Shown: positions 8,683-17,954 of the stretch, piece after piece | How positions within the stretch are numbered: position 1 is the stretch's first letter | Layout of the letters: each line of letters starts with the position of its first letter | Notes under the pieces: generated by a model | The model's database searches: none | What the model was told of the DNA's origin: nothing | What the model saw: the letters and a program-made list of their open reading frames with translations, nothing else | Position numbers and translations under genes: made by a program | DNA from: Limosilactobacillus equigenerosi DSM 18793 = JCM 14505 | Lineage (GTDB): Bacteria; Bacillota; Bacilli; Lactobacillales; Lactobacillaceae | Assembly (NCBI RefSeq): GCF_001311375.1 | Contig: NZ_BBAS01000009.1 | Coordinates: 1 to 48,220 of the forward strand | Direction of reading: 5' to 3' | DNA length: 48,220 nucleotides

Positions 8683-9234
8683 CTAATGAAAAATATTATA
8701 TAACCACTGCAAATTAATTAATGGACGCCTTGCATTGCTAATTGTTTGTTCTAATTGATTGAGGGCGGTATATATTTCAGGTTTCATTTTGCGTTGATGT
8801 ATATCCTTTCCACTGACATTATCGTATACAGAGGTAATCTTCCCACTCTCATTATCAACTAATGCCCATTCAACTAGTTGTTTAGGTTTTTCATCAGTAA
8901 AGTCATTTTCATCGTCTTTATCTGAAAAATATTCTATTTCCTGGCTGCTAATCCGTATTAGATCACCTTTCTTTACTATATTATTTTTCTTAATAACAGT
9001 ATAATTTTGACTAATATCTGAATTTGTACTAACACTATATCCCGGTAAACTCGATTCATCAAAATAGCTAAATGACCGTAATTTGGGAATAAACGGGTAT
9101 GTATATTTTGGGTGTGGTTGATGACCAATATAATAAAATCGAAAATGATTAAAATTGTAAACTGGATAAATAATTAAAATTAAAATTCCTAAAATAATCA
9201 AATTCCGCTTAGTCGGTTTAAATACATTATTCAT
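8683..9234 (-). CDS. small membrane-anchored protein of a local paralogous family, copy 1
   Basis: Unknown function, 183 residues from ATG 9234. The open frame begins earlier (9252), but GGCGGAG lies in that extension, and TAATG couples this start with the stop of the surface protein gene, indicating translational coupling. One membrane segment (RNLIILGILILIIYPVY) is followed by an external domain with SSLPGYSVS, YTVIKKNNIVKKGDL, an acidic stretch (SDKDDENDFTDEK) and the family end RPLINLQWLY. It is the most diverged of the three copies. Confidence 0.7.
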   Translation of the reverse strand: MNNVFKPTKRNLIILGILILIIYPVYNFNHFRFYYIGHQPHPKYTYPFIPKLRSFSYFDESSLPGYSVSTNSDISQNYTVIKKNNIVKKGDLIRISSQEIEYFSDKDDENDFTDEKPKQLVEWALVDNESGKITSVYDNVSGKDIHQRKMKPEIYTALNQLEQTISNARRPLINLQWLYNIFH

Positions 9235-11962
9235 TACTTTTTTCTCCGCCAAATACGATTAATCGATTTCCAAGTCCGTTTACCCCAATTTATAACTCGA
9301 TGAGATGTTTTAACAACCCATTTAGGTGTATATCGCTTAACAAATGAAACAACCGGACGACTTTTTCTGCGAACATAACTAACGACCGGCTTAACAATTT
9401 TTGGATATATAAAACGATGATATCCTACTGATGCATTTCTTCTTACTTCGTTATAAACCCTTCTAACTGTATGGATTGTACCATTATAAATTTTACCAGC
9501 CGCCTTCTTAGTTGAATTATAGGCTTTAATAGCTGATTTAATAATCTTATCTTTAATCCCCCAAATAATTAATCCAATCGCCGCCACCGAAACACCTGTT
9601 AATGCTAACGAAATTGTTGCCTTAACAACCTTTGAATGGACATTTTTACGTTCATTTGATACTTTACTAGTCGATTGGTTATAAACTTGATGTAATTGTT
9701 TTGACAATAATTGATTGTTTTTGGCAAATATGAATACATCCATATCAGAAGCCATATCAGGTTTACTAATCTTCCAATCTTTTAATAAGTCGCCAACGTA
9801 CCCATTCATTAATAACCATTTATCAGTGACACTTAACTTATTAGCTCCTAACAAGTTAGCTATCCACTGAAAAATCGGAATATTAATAATTGACATTGTA
9901 GTTAACCCATGAACACCACTATATAATGACTCATTTTCTCTTGCACTGGCTGCAGTAACCGACATATGTCCTAAATCAACTAATCTTCTATTATTGTGGT
10001 TATTCCATAATATTTTCTCCAATAAGTCAACGTCTGATTTTCCCACTTTCCCTTTAATAAGATTATTTAACGAATTCTTATTATATTTTCTTACTTTTGA
10101 TGTATATCCCTGTGGCTTGTCATTAGCATAACCACCTAAATTAGCCATATAATATAATTCTGTATTTTTAATCTTTTCATAACTCCAACCACGATGCTTA
10201 CCTTCAGACTCAATAGCCTTCAATACTTTAAATAAAACCTCTTGATCGTTTCTACCAATCCCAGTGTTCTTCGCAAACCAATCTGTCTTTCTTTTTTTGA
10301 GCAACAACTTGATTCACATGTGTTGGAGCTTGATAAATAGCTGCTTGTAAGGGACGACTTTGCGTTGCTACATAATTATAATTATTAGTATATCCACTAT
10401 ACTTATTAACATTAGTCAAACTTTGTTTCCTAGGAGCGATCACTTGATTAGGGCTTTTAGCTTGTTTTGGTTTCTGGTCTGTAGTGACATGATAATTAGG
10501 CTTGACCGAATGGTTAGTTTCAACTTCTACCGGTTTCGATTCTTTGTTAGCTTTAGAAGTTTCTACTGGTTTCGGTGGTAATTTATGATACACAAATGTT
10601 ACCGTTTGATTATCATCAACTACTACATCTTGTCCTGATGGTACATCATATCCAACAAATTCAGCTGGTTTCAACCGTAATAACGATCCTTCTAAGGCTT
10701 TAACTTGTTTTGATTTTGCTAATTGATGCCCATGCTCATCAACCTGTTCAACCGTAATTAGATATTGCGGAGCGTAAGTATATGTAACGACTTCTTCGTT
10801 CGGGGATATAATCTGAGTATTGGTATCTTTCAATTCATAATCATTAATTTTAGGAGCACTTGGCACCTTTGGAAAATCATTCGTCGCCACAATTAAATTA
10901 GGCGACTTTAACTCTTTGCCATGTGTATCCACGTATTTAACTGTTAAATGCGCTTGGCGATTAATTATCAGTTTAGTTTGCAGCGCTGATCCAAACAGAT
11001 CATAACGAACTCCTGTCGCAAACTTATAGATATCATCATTAGCTGGTGCTGGCGCAAAGAAGGCATAATCGAATTTACTCTTAAATGCCACTCCCAAATA
11101 CCCACCATAGGGTAACCCTTCCGACCCATTAATATCAGCCCCGTAATGGTATGGACCCGTATGACTGCCATCGTAAATTACCCCATCTTTGATTGATAGG
11201 TTGGTTTCTCCCGGAATGACCACTGCTAAATTTGCTAAATCTGTAGCAACTCCTTGACCAACATCAATATCAGTTGTGATAAACGAAACTAATACTGGTA
11301 ATTCGTCGAATGTATCATGTTTAACAATCCGATATTCAAGGTGCACTGAATTAGCCCCATTGTACAAAACAACAATCGAATTATTATTCGTATTCGCTAA
11401 ATATTGTTCTCCTGTAAAAGCAATCCCATGCGGAACTTTAATCCGACCTAATCCTGAATACTGATTCCATAAATCTGCATCAGTTTCTTTAACCGTATAG
11501 ATTAAGTCTAAATTTAATCCAGATACCGTTTTCCCAACATTTGTAATTCGTCCAGAATCGCCTACATTAAATGTAGTATGCCGTCACCGGTTCTTGAGGA
11601 TTATTTTGTCCCCAATATTTTTGATTGTTAATTTCACCAACCTCGGTTCCCTTAATAGGAACTACTGCTGTATCTTCTGTCCACCCTAACCCATCTGGTG
11701 TTAATAAATTGTCATTCGTAAAATGATCAGTATTGACGGTTATTTTAACTGGATCAAAAACACCTACCCCGGCAGTATCTGCATTTGGCTCTCCCTCCAC
11801 TTTAGTATCAACTACCTTTGGTGCTTGCTTCACCTGCGTTGCTTGTGATGCCGTTGACGCCGGTAGCTGATTTTTAACATCAGCGTGGATAATTCCTTGA
11901 TTAACAGTCACCCCAGCTAAGACAGCCGTACTAAACAACAGCTGCGTTCGTAATTTATTCAT
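9234..11962 (-). CDS. large MucBP-domain surface protein with a transmembrane anchor and highly basic C-terminal tail, frameshifted
   Basis: Cell-surface protein of about 908 residues once two shifts are repaired (near 11575 and in the 7-base A-run at 10290-10300). The signal peptide MNKLRTQLLFSTAVLAGVTV ends near ADV. An adhesin-like region then includes GLNLDLIYTV and PYGGYLGVAF. Two MucBP-type repeats follow: HLTVKYVDTHGKEL and YLITVEQVDEHGHQLAKSKQ, each ending in TYTY or VTFVYH. A Lys/Pro/Gln-rich linker leads to a ~200-residue domain I do not recognise (WFAKNTGIGRNDQEVLFKVL, YYMANLGGYAND, RRLVDLGHMSVTAASA). Last come one membrane helix (ISLALTGVSVAAIGLIIWGI) and about 95 residues rich in Arg/Lys with repeated PVVSYVRRKSRPVVSFVKR. 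There is no LPXTG. AGGGAGA precedes ATG 11962. The region is more AT-rich than its neighbours. Confidence 0.75.
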
Positions 11963-12031
11963 TATTTATCTCCCTAAAATTCATTTTTTTCAAATTATTA
12001 GTATACGTTAAACCACACTTTAAAACAACAC

Positions 12032-12064
12032 AAAAAACGGACAACCCGCTAAGATTGTCCGTTT
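12032..12064 (-). terminator. intrinsic terminator of the sucrose PTS gene
   Basis: AAACGGACAA (12035-12044) pairs with TTGTCCGTTT (12055-12064), a perfect 10-bp stem, followed on the minus strand by six T. Confidence 0.88.
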
Positions 12065-12076
12065 AAATTATAAATG

Positions 12077-14020
12077 CTATTTAACCGCCGTGAACAAGTC
12101 GTCACCATGCTTAACATCCCCAAGGGCGTCAGCGGTAACTGCTTGATAATTAGCCGTGTTCGTTAAGATCACCATGACCGTCGTATCGTAACCAGCTTCC
12201 TTCACCTTCGCTAAGTCCACCGTTCCGAGCTTGTCACCCTTCTTAACTTGTTGGCCTTGTTCGACAAAACTTTCCATAAATTGACCTTCAAGGTTTACCG
12301 TGTCAATCCCAGCGTGGATTAACACTTCCGCCCCGTTGTCGCCCTTAATTCCGTAGGCGTGCTTCGTTGCATAAGCAACCGCAATCGTCCCGTCAAATGG
12401 CGCGTAAATTGTGTTGTCAGTTGGAACAATCGCTGCCCCATCCCCCATCATCTTTTGGGAGAAAACATCATCGTTAACTTCAGCTAAATCTTCCGCCTTC
12501 CCGTCAACAGGGGCGGCAATCGTTACCGCTTCGCCAGTAGCCGTTGTCGTTGCTTCTTCAGCCGCAGCTGGTTGACTAGTTGCTTCCGTAGCGACTGCTG
12601 GAGCCACGGCTGGATCAACTAAGTCCATGTGTTGCTTCCCGTAAACGTAAGTAATCGCAAAGGCCACCGCGAAACTAATTAATTCACATAAAATGTAGAA
12701 TGGAATTGACTTTGGGAAGATTGAAATGAAACCGATAAAACCGGCACTCCCCATTGATGCCGCGATTACGTGCAAGAGACCAGCTAACGTAGAAGCCACC
12801 GCTGAACCAACTAAGGCACAGAAGAATGGGAACTTAAGCTTTAAGTTCACCCCGAAGATGGCTGGTTCCGTAATCCCTAAGAGGGCGGAAATCGAAGCGG
12901 AACTCGTCAAGCCCTTCATCTTTTCATTCTTCGTTAAGAAGTAAATCGCCGTCGTCGCTGCCCCTTGGGCCACGTTGGCCATCGAAGCAACCACAAAGAT
13001 AAAGTCTCCAGACCCCTTACCATCAGCAAAGGCCGAAACCAATTGCGTTTCGATGGCTGGGAAACTTTGGTGTAACCCAGTTAAAACGATTGGGGAATAA
13101 AGTGCCCCGAAGATCCCGGTTCCGACAAACCCAAGCGTGTCGTAAACCCAAACGATTCCGTCAGTTAACAAGTTTGAAGCTTCCCGCATCACAGGTCCAA
13201 CCACGATAAACGTTAAGAACCCAGTAATTAAAACGGAGAGCAATGGCGTAAACGTAAAGTCAACCGCGGATGGTAACTTCTTGTGGAACCACTTTTCTAG
13301 GACTGAGAGGACCCATACGGCTGCCAAGGCTGGAATCACTTGACTCGTGTATGGTGCGAAGGAAACATGTAACCCAAAGAGGTCCCAGAACTTCATGCCT
13401 TCAATAGCGGCTGGATTCGTGGCCGTCACCGTCATCATCATCCCAACAAAGGCCCCTAAGAATTGGTTTGCCCCAAACCGCTTAGCCGCTGAAATCCCCA
13501 CCAATATTGGTAAGAACGTATATGGAGCTGCTGACATAACCGAAATCATGGATGAAAGCCCCTTTAAGGCTGGGTACATTTGAATTAATGATTGATCCCC
13601 AAACTCGGACGTAAACAAGTTGTTAATGGCCATCAACAAACCACCAGCAACTAAGGCTGGAATAATTGGCACGAAGATGTCAGATAACAACTTAATAAAG
13701 GCCATGACTGGATTCGTCTTTTGATTCTTCGCCGCAATTTGCTTCAAATCATCCGTCGAAACTTCCTTTAAGCCCGTTTCCTTGATCAAGTAGTCATACA
13801 CATTGTTGACGTCCCCAGGTCCAATAATGACTTGGAATTGACCGTTCGTACTAAACGTCCCCTTCACTCCGTCATTTTGATCCAAGGCAGCTTGATCAAC
13901 CGCACTTTCATCCTTTAAAACTAACCGCAATCGGGTCGCACAGTGGGCGGCCGCGACCATATTATCCTTACCGACTGCCTTAACGACATCTTCAGCAACT
14001 TTTTTATGATCCATTGCCAT
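12077..14020 (-). CDS. sucrose-type PTS permease, EIIBCA
   Basis: Intact 647-residue membrane enzyme that imports and phosphorylates a sugar, here probably sucrose because sucrose-6-phosphate hydrolase is divergently encoded 200 bases away. EIIB is at about 1-85 with the phosphorylated Cys27 in CATRLRL. EIIC is at about 105-455 with ten or so membrane segments and [11 protein letters not shown]. An Ala/Thr-rich linker follows, then EIIA at about 505-640 with the phospho-His in [10 protein letters not shown]. The order B-C-A matches ScrA and Pts1BCA of lactic acid bacteria; trehalose and beta-glucoside permeases share the order but not the neighbour. GGAGGAG lies 7 nt before ATG 14020. It is controlled by the shared operator and a cre in its leader. 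Confidence 0.92.
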   Translation of the reverse strand: MAMDHKKVAEDVVKAVGKDNMVAAAHCATRLRLVLKDESAVDQAALDQNDGVKGTFSTNGQFQVIIGPGDVNNVYDYLIKETGLKEVSTDDLKQIAAKNQKTNPVMAFIKLLSDIFVPIIPALVAGGLLMAINNLFTSEFGDQSLIQMYPALKGLSSMISVMSAAPYTFLPILVGISAAKRFGANQFLGAFVGMMMTVTATNPAAIEGMKFWDLFGLHVSFAPYTSQVIPALAAVWVLSVLEKWFHKKLPSAVDFTFTPLLSVLITGFLTFIVVGPVMREASNLLTDGIVWVYDTLGFVGTGIFGALYSPIVLTGLHQSFPAIETQLVSAFADGKGSGDFIFVVASMANVAQGAATTAIYFLTKNEKMKGLTSSASISALLGITEPAIFGVNLKLKFPFFCALVGSAVASTLAGLLHVIAASMGSAGFIGFISIFPKSIPFYILCELISFAVAFAITYVYGKQHMDLVDPAVAPAVATEATSQPAAAEEATTTATGEAVTIAAPVDGKAEDLAEVNDDVFSQKMMGDGAAIVPTDNTIYAPFDGTIAVAYATKHAYGIKGDNGAEVLIHAGIDTVNLEGQFMESFVEQGQQVKKGDKLGTVDLAKVKEAGYDTTVMVILTNTANYQAVTADALGDVKHGDDLFTAVK

Positions 14021-14044
14021 GTCTAGCTCCTCCTCACCTACATC

Positions 14045-14058
14045 TGCAAGCGCTTTCT
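14045..14058. promoter_or_regulatory. catabolite-responsive element (cre) in the PTS leader
   Basis: TGCAAGCGCTTTCT matches the CcpA box pattern (TG, AA, CG core, C near the end) with one deviation at the last base. It lies 15-29 bases downstream of the PTS -10, where bound CcpA would block elongation. Confidence 0.6.
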
Positions 14059-14073
14059 TAAATTTTTTATTTT

Positions 14074-14102
14074 ATTATGCTCCCATTCTAGGCAATTGTC
14101 AA
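14074..14102 (-). promoter_or_regulatory. promoter of the sucrose PTS gene
   Basis: On the minus strand TTGACA (14102-14097) and CATAAT (14079-14074) are 17 bp apart. The -35 is part of the 24-bp palindrome, so operator occupancy would exclude polymerase. Confidence 0.75.
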
Positions 14103-14116
14103 ACGTTTGACAATTG
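14093..14116. promoter_or_regulatory. 24-bp perfect palindromic operator between sucrose PTS and sacA
   Basis: A perfect 12+12 dyad centred between 14104 and 14105, with core TGTCAAACGTTTGACA. The central CG and this core match LacI-family operators such as those of SacR/ScrR. It overlaps the PTS -35 and lies 45 bases upstream of the sacA -35. No sacR gene is in the window. Confidence 0.8.
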
Positions 14117-14160
14117 TTTCTTGAAAATTTTTTAACTTTTAATTAACTTTTCCACCAACA

Positions 14161-14189
14161 TTGCATGACCTGGGCTTTCTCAGTACAAT
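14161..14189 (+). promoter_or_regulatory. promoter of sacA
   Basis: TTGCAT (14161-14166) and TACAAT (14184-14189) are 17 bp apart, 32 bases before the sacA start, which is preceded by AAGGAG. Confidence 0.7.
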
Positions 14190-14221
14190 GAACTTAATTT
14201 AAACCAAGGAGATTTACTGAC

Positions 14222-15694
14222 ATGGAATGGACTCGCGCACAACGGTATTTACCGTATGACCAACATTCAGCCTTAGAATTACTTAACTTACAACGCCAAG
14301 CAGCTACTTCCCCCGAACAACTTAAATATCATATTCGGCCCCAATCCGGGTTGCTCAATGATCCAAATGGTTTTTCGTACTTTAACAGCCAATGGCACGT
14401 TTTCTACCAAAGTTTTCCGTTTGGCGCCGCTCACGGATTAAAATCTTGGATGCATTTAGTTTCGGATGATTTAGTGCACTGGCAAGATCAAGGGCTCGCC
14501 CTCGCGCCAGATACGGAATTCGATAGTCACGGCGCCTATTCCGGGACCGCCAAGGCCGTTGGTGATCGCTTATTCTTAATGTATACCGGGAATCACCGCG
14601 ATGAAAACTGGGGGCGGACCCCCTACCAATTAGGCGCTTGGATGGACAAGGACGGTCACGTTGAAAAATTGCAAGCACCGTTATTTGTGAACCCCGCTTA
14701 TGTCAGCGAACATTTCCGCGACCCACAAATTATGGAACATGATGGGAAATTCTACGCGATTATTGGGCAACAAACCGTCGCCGAGCAACACGGCCAAATA
14801 GCATTATGGACCAGCGATGCTTTAGAACATGGGTGGCATGAAGTTGGGAAGGTTAACGTTGGAGTTGACGACCTTGGTTACATGGTTGAATGTCCTAACT
14901 TACTCTTTGTCGATGGTCATCCCGTGATGGTGCTCTGTCCACAAGGAATGGATCAACAAACGATGGCTTACGATAACATCTTCCCAAACACCTATATCAC
15001 GGCCACGGGATTTGATTTTTATACCGCCACAATGATTAACCCCCAACCCATGCACAATTTAGACTCCGGGTTTGACGTTTATGCTTCGCAAGGCTTTACG
15101 GCCCCTGATGGTAAAACGTACTTAATTAGTTGGGTGGGTCTCCCCGACCTTAGTTACCCCACTGATGAACAAAATTGGGCCAACTGTTTGAGTCAAGTCA
15201 AGGAACTGCACCTCAAAGATGGGCAATTATATCAAACCCCGGTCGCTGCGATGCGAGACTTACGCCAACTTGACACAGCCATCAATTTAAATGGGGAAAC
15301 GACCATGATTGACCCCACTTTCGGCCAACAAGGGGAATTACAATTAACGATTGCGCCCGATCAAACTGGGACGCTCCACTTAGCTGCCAACGATGACCGT
15401 AGTCAAACGATTGCCCTTCATTTTGATACCGAACAGGGTCAATTAGCCCTTGATCGGACTAAGATGGCCCACCCAACGGCAACTGACTATGGCACGACGC
15501 GGACGATTCAACTTCCGGCCCACCAAGCCTTAAATCTTGATATTTTCTTGGATCACTCACTGATTGAAGTCTTTGTTAATGGGGGTGCCCAAGTGATGAC
15601 GGGCCGCTACTTCAACGATCAATCCAACCAAGTAGCCACCTTTAACCAACCAACGCAAGTCACTGGAACGGCCTGGCAATTATCCGCTAAGTAA
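14222..15694 (+). CDS. sacA: sucrose-6-phosphate hydrolase (GH32)
   Basis: Intact 490-residue cytosolic enzyme that cleaves the sucrose-6-phosphate made by the PTS into glucose-6-phosphate and fructose. Glycoside hydrolase family 32 motifs are clear: LLNDPNG with nucleophile D47, HFRDP with D167, and YMVECPNL with acid/base E223. The C-terminal beta-sandwich includes LNLDIFLDHSLIEVFVNGG. There is no signal peptide, so it is not an extracellular fructansucrase or levanase. AAGGAG precedes ATG 14222. Expression should follow the shared palindromic operator. Confidence 0.94.
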   Translation: MEWTRAQRYLPYDQHSALELLNLQRQAATSPEQLKYHIRPQSGLLNDPNGFSYFNSQWHVFYQSFPFGAAHGLKSWMHLVSDDLVHWQDQGLALAPDTEFDSHGAYSGTAKAVGDRLFLMYTGNHRDENWGRTPYQLGAWMDKDGHVEKLQAPLFVNPAYVSEHFRDPQIMEHDGKFYAIIGQQTVAEQHGQIALWTSDALEHGWHEVGKVNVGVDDLGYMVECPNLLFVDGHPVMVLCPQGMDQQTMAYDNIFPNTYITATGFDFYTATMINPQPMHNLDSGFDVYASQGFTAPDGKTYLISWVGLPDLSYPTDEQNWANCLSQVKELHLKDGQLYQTPVAAMRDLRQLDTAINLNGETTMIDPTFGQQGELQLTIAPDQTGTLHLAANDDRSQTIALHFDTEQGQLALDRTKMAHPTATDYGTTRTIQLPAHQALNLDIFLDHSLIEVFVNGGAQVMTGRYFNDQSNQVATFNQPTQVTGTAWQLSAK

Positions 15695-15757
15695 GTTACT
15701 TGGTAATATGGTAGAATATATTCATTGCCATTCTTCAGAAAGTAATGAATTTAAATT

Positions 15758-16660
15758 ATGCCAAAATTACCAAATTTTAAAACCTATCAACAACCGGCCA
15801 TCATCAGTGCCGGTTTTGTCATTGTGGCTAGTCTCTTAATTGGGATTTTAATTCATCAATCCAATCCCACCCATATTATCAAACCGAGCCACCCTCACCA
15901 CGTGGCGAAGAAGGCGTCATCAACTGTAAAACGTAAGCCGGTCAAAAAAATGTCGCAAGCCCGGCAATTAAAGCACGCCTGGCAAACAACGGCCACTGCG
16001 ACGAAACGCCCCGTTAACATCGCCCTCTACAATCCACAAACGAATCAAACGATCAGCTATACAAATCAAACCCATCATCAATTTAAGATGGCTAGTTCCG
16101 TTAAAGTGGCGATTTTAATGGCGTTAATGCACCAAACCCACGGTAAATTAACCACCCAAGAAAAACAGTGGGCGACGACTATGATTGTCAATTCCAATAA
16201 TCCGGCCACCCTCGCCCTATATAACCGTCCCGCCATGGGTGGTGCAAACGGATTACAACAAACCTTTAAGCAACTTGGCATGCGCCATTCAATTGCAAAA
16301 GCTAAATTTGGGACTACGATTACAACCGCTGATGACCAAATTAAACTGTTAAAGCAACTTTACTACCCATCCAAATATTTGGATACCACTTCGCAAGCTT
16401 ATATCCAACGGTTAATGGGGCAAGTTGAAGCTGATCAACGCTGGGGCATTTCAGCGGGCGCCAGTCAATATACCTTAAAAAATGGTTGGGTGTACCTGAA
16501 CCAAAAGTCCGGCTGGACTGTGAATAGTTTAGGTCAAGTCCAATTAAGTAACAATCGTCAATATTTACTAGTAGTCTTAACTGATCAAAATCCTACCCAA
16601 ACGAGTGGCCAACAATTAATTGAAAAACTGGCCCAACAAACCGCCACTATCATGAAATAA
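15758..16660 (+). CDS. membrane-anchored serine hydrolase, class A beta-lactamase-like
   Basis: Intact 300-residue protein with an N-terminal membrane anchor (about residues 14-32), a His/Lys-rich linker and a beta-lactamase/transpeptidase-like domain. SSVK at 113-116 is the SxxK active site, VNSNNPAT supplies the SxN motif, and KNGW occupies the KTG position. It probably acts on the cell wall or on peptides outside the membrane; penicillinase activity is not implied. The ribosome site is weak (AGAAAG about 14 bases upstream). TAGAAT at about 15713 may be its -10. It is a lone plus-strand gene ending in a shared convergent terminator. Confidence 0.8.
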   Translation: MPKLPNFKTYQQPAIISAGFVIVASLLIGILIHQSNPTHIIKPSHPHHVAKKASSTVKRKPVKKMSQARQLKHAWQTTATATKRPVNIALYNPQTNQTISYTNQTHHQFKMASSVKVAILMALMHQTHGKLTTQEKQWATTMIVNSNNPATLALYNRPAMGGANGLQQTFKQLGMRHSIAKAKFGTTITTADDQIKLLKQLYYPSKYLDTTSQAYIQRLMGQVEADQRWGISAGASQYTLKNGWVYLNQKSGWTVNSLGQVQLSNNRQYLLVVLTDQNPTQTSGQQLIEKLAQQTATIMK

Positions 16661-16678
16661 TTTAGCTAATCATAGCTT

Positions 16679-16723
16679 AAAATCCCCGCTCACCTGGCCA
16701 TCGCCAAGTGAACGGGGATTTTT
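16679..16723. terminator. bidirectional intrinsic terminator
   Basis: AAAATCCCCG pairs with CGGGGATTTT, with an inner extension (CTCAC/GTGAA region, TGGC/GCCA). T-runs flank it on both strands, and it separates the convergent genes ending at 16660 and 16733. Confidence 0.88.
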
Positions 16724-16732
16724 GGATCCTGA

Positions 16733-17251
16733 TTATTTACCTGAATTTCGTAAAACGTGCGTATTTCCTGCGGGACCTTGGGCTTGCAGACCTTCAATCC
16801 GAGCTTGCGTAGCCATTAATGATTGAATCCGTAATTCTTCGGCTTGTTGTTGCATCTCCGTTTGTTGCCCACCTTGGTAAACTGAAAAATCACCGGCTAA
16901 ATGCACATCGATTAATTCAATTTCATCATCCTGCGTAATTGTTTCATGGACCGCATTAACCAAATAACGAACTAAATCACCGTAGACTTCAAACCGGCTA
17001 AATGAGAAATGGTCCGTTGGTTCAGTTAATTGTTTTAAATGAAAACCACAGAATTCGTCAAAATTCTTCGTGATGGCCACAATTTGTTCGTTCAACTGCT
17101 TGTTAAACATTGGAATTCCCATCTCATTAATTTCGGTTAATTCCGGCTTAACTAAAAATTCCAAATTAATCCCTTGGGGGGCATGTGGAAATTCCAGTTC
17201 CCCATAATTAATCGCGACGTGAAATTGCACTAATGTTGCTTCCATAATCAC
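16733..17251 (-). CDS. conserved-looking protein of unknown function
   Basis: About 170 residues, no signal peptide or membrane segment, acidic, with a Gln-rich C-terminal third (QQTEMQQQAEELRIQSLMAT) that could form a short coiled coil. I do not recognise a family; motifs such as VQFHVAINYGELEFPHAPQG and DHFSFSRFEVYGDLVRYL are merely descriptive. Start is GTG 17251 (TGAGGT about 6 nt upstream) or ATG 17245. The frame is intact and codon use matches its neighbours, so it is a real gene. It follows the PAP2 gene by 32 bases and may be co-transcribed. Confidence 0.65.
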   Translation of the reverse strand: MIMEATLVQFHVAINYGELEFPHAPQGINLEFLVKPELTEINEMGIPMFNKQLNEQIVAITKNFDEFCGFHLKQLTEPTDHFSFSRFEVYGDLVRYLVNAVHETITQDDEIELIDVHLAGDFSVYQGGQQTEMQQQAEELRIQSLMATQARIEGLQAQGPAGNTHVLRNSGK

Positions 17252-17283
17252 TTACTACCTCATCTTAATTTTCTTGTTAAACC

Positions 17284-17826
17284 TTACCACAACCAATACC
17301 AAGTCGTAAACCACGTGATGGCCAACCACAGCGTTACGATAACATCCGATAAATGATGGGCGCGCAAAATTAACCGCGACCACGTCACTAATAACCAATA
17401 AACGCCCGCCATTCCAAGGGTCCACCAACTTGGCCACACCGACCAGGTCAACAATGTCAACAATGTGGCGCCTAAAACATGACCACTCGGAAAACTTGCA
17501 TCATCATCATACGGTAAATGCTTTTGAGGCCGTGCCCGCGGGAAGTAATGCTTAATTGCTAAGCCAACTAAATCCGCACTTCCTAAGACTAGCAAAACCC
17601 AAAGCGTAGGCAACGGCTGCCCTTGTTGGTACAACCAACCTGCCATCAGAATTACAATCAAAACATCGACTAACGGTTGGCCAACTACGGCTACTAACCG
17701 CCAAAACTTACTCAGCCGCCGATCAGGTAAGTGCCGGTATCCCCATTGATCAATCGGTTGCCACCACCCCAACTTGAGCATCCCCACTAGTAATATCAGT
17801 CCACTCCATAACCAAATTAAAATCAT
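17284..17826 (-). CDS. PAP2-family membrane phosphatase
   Basis: Intact 180-residue membrane protein with five to six helices. The three phosphatase motifs are in order: KHYFPRARP, FPSGH and SRLILRAHHLSD. Such proteins dephosphorylate phosphatidate, phosphatidylglycerophosphate or undecaprenyl pyrophosphate on the outer face; the exact lipid cannot be read from sequence. An in-frame ATG at 17841 contains the ribosome site (GAGGGAAA), so ATG 17826 is preferred. Confidence 0.85.
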   Translation of the reverse strand: MILIWLWSGLILLVGMLKLGWWQPIDQWGYRHLPDRRLSKFWRLVAVVGQPLVDVLIVILMAGWLYQQGQPLPTLWVLLVLGSADLVGLAIKHYFPRARPQKHLPYDDDASFPSGHVLGATLLTLLTWSVWPSWWTLGMAGVYWLLVTWSRLILRAHHLSDVIVTLWLAITWFTTWYWLW

Positions 17827-17892
17827 TTTACTTTCCCTCATTTTTGTTAAATTCTAAAATAATAATAGCTTATTTCAGATAACTATTGTCGA

Positions 17893-17925
17893 TTATGAGA
17901 AAAAAATGCTAAGCTTTTCTCATAA
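17893..17925. promoter_or_regulatory. 11+11 bp inverted repeat upstream of nhaC
   Basis: TTATGAGAAAA (17893-17903) and TTTTCTCATAA (17915-17925) are exact inverted copies with 11 bases between. It lies in the divergent gap between the PAP2 gene and nhaC, 30 bases before the nhaC start. It could be an operator or a leader hairpin. Confidence 0.45.
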
Positions 17926-17954
17926 AATTGTAAGTTTTTGAGAAGGAGTTTTGT

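Noticed and set aside
10283-10300. Programmed frameshift in the A-run of the surface protein
   Set aside because: A slippery run alone is not evidence; the same kind of indel occurs in many unrelated genes here, so sequencing error is the simpler reading.
9234-11962. LPXTG sortase substrate
   Set aside because: No LPXTG or variant precedes the membrane helix, and the tail after the helix is about 95 residues, far too long for a sorting signal.
7555-11962. Prophage or insertion sequence island
   Set aside because: No integrase, transposase, phage structural gene or flanking repeats are seen; only AT-richness and paralogy suggest acquisition.
14107-14135. Second sacA promoter using the TTGACA inside the operator
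   Set aside because: The spacing is right but the -10 (TTTTAA) is poor; the TTGCAT-TACAAT promoter downstream is clearly better.
14382-14678. Reverse-strand open frame inside sacA
   Set aside because: A shadow of the GH32 gene, with no ribosome site and no recognisable protein.
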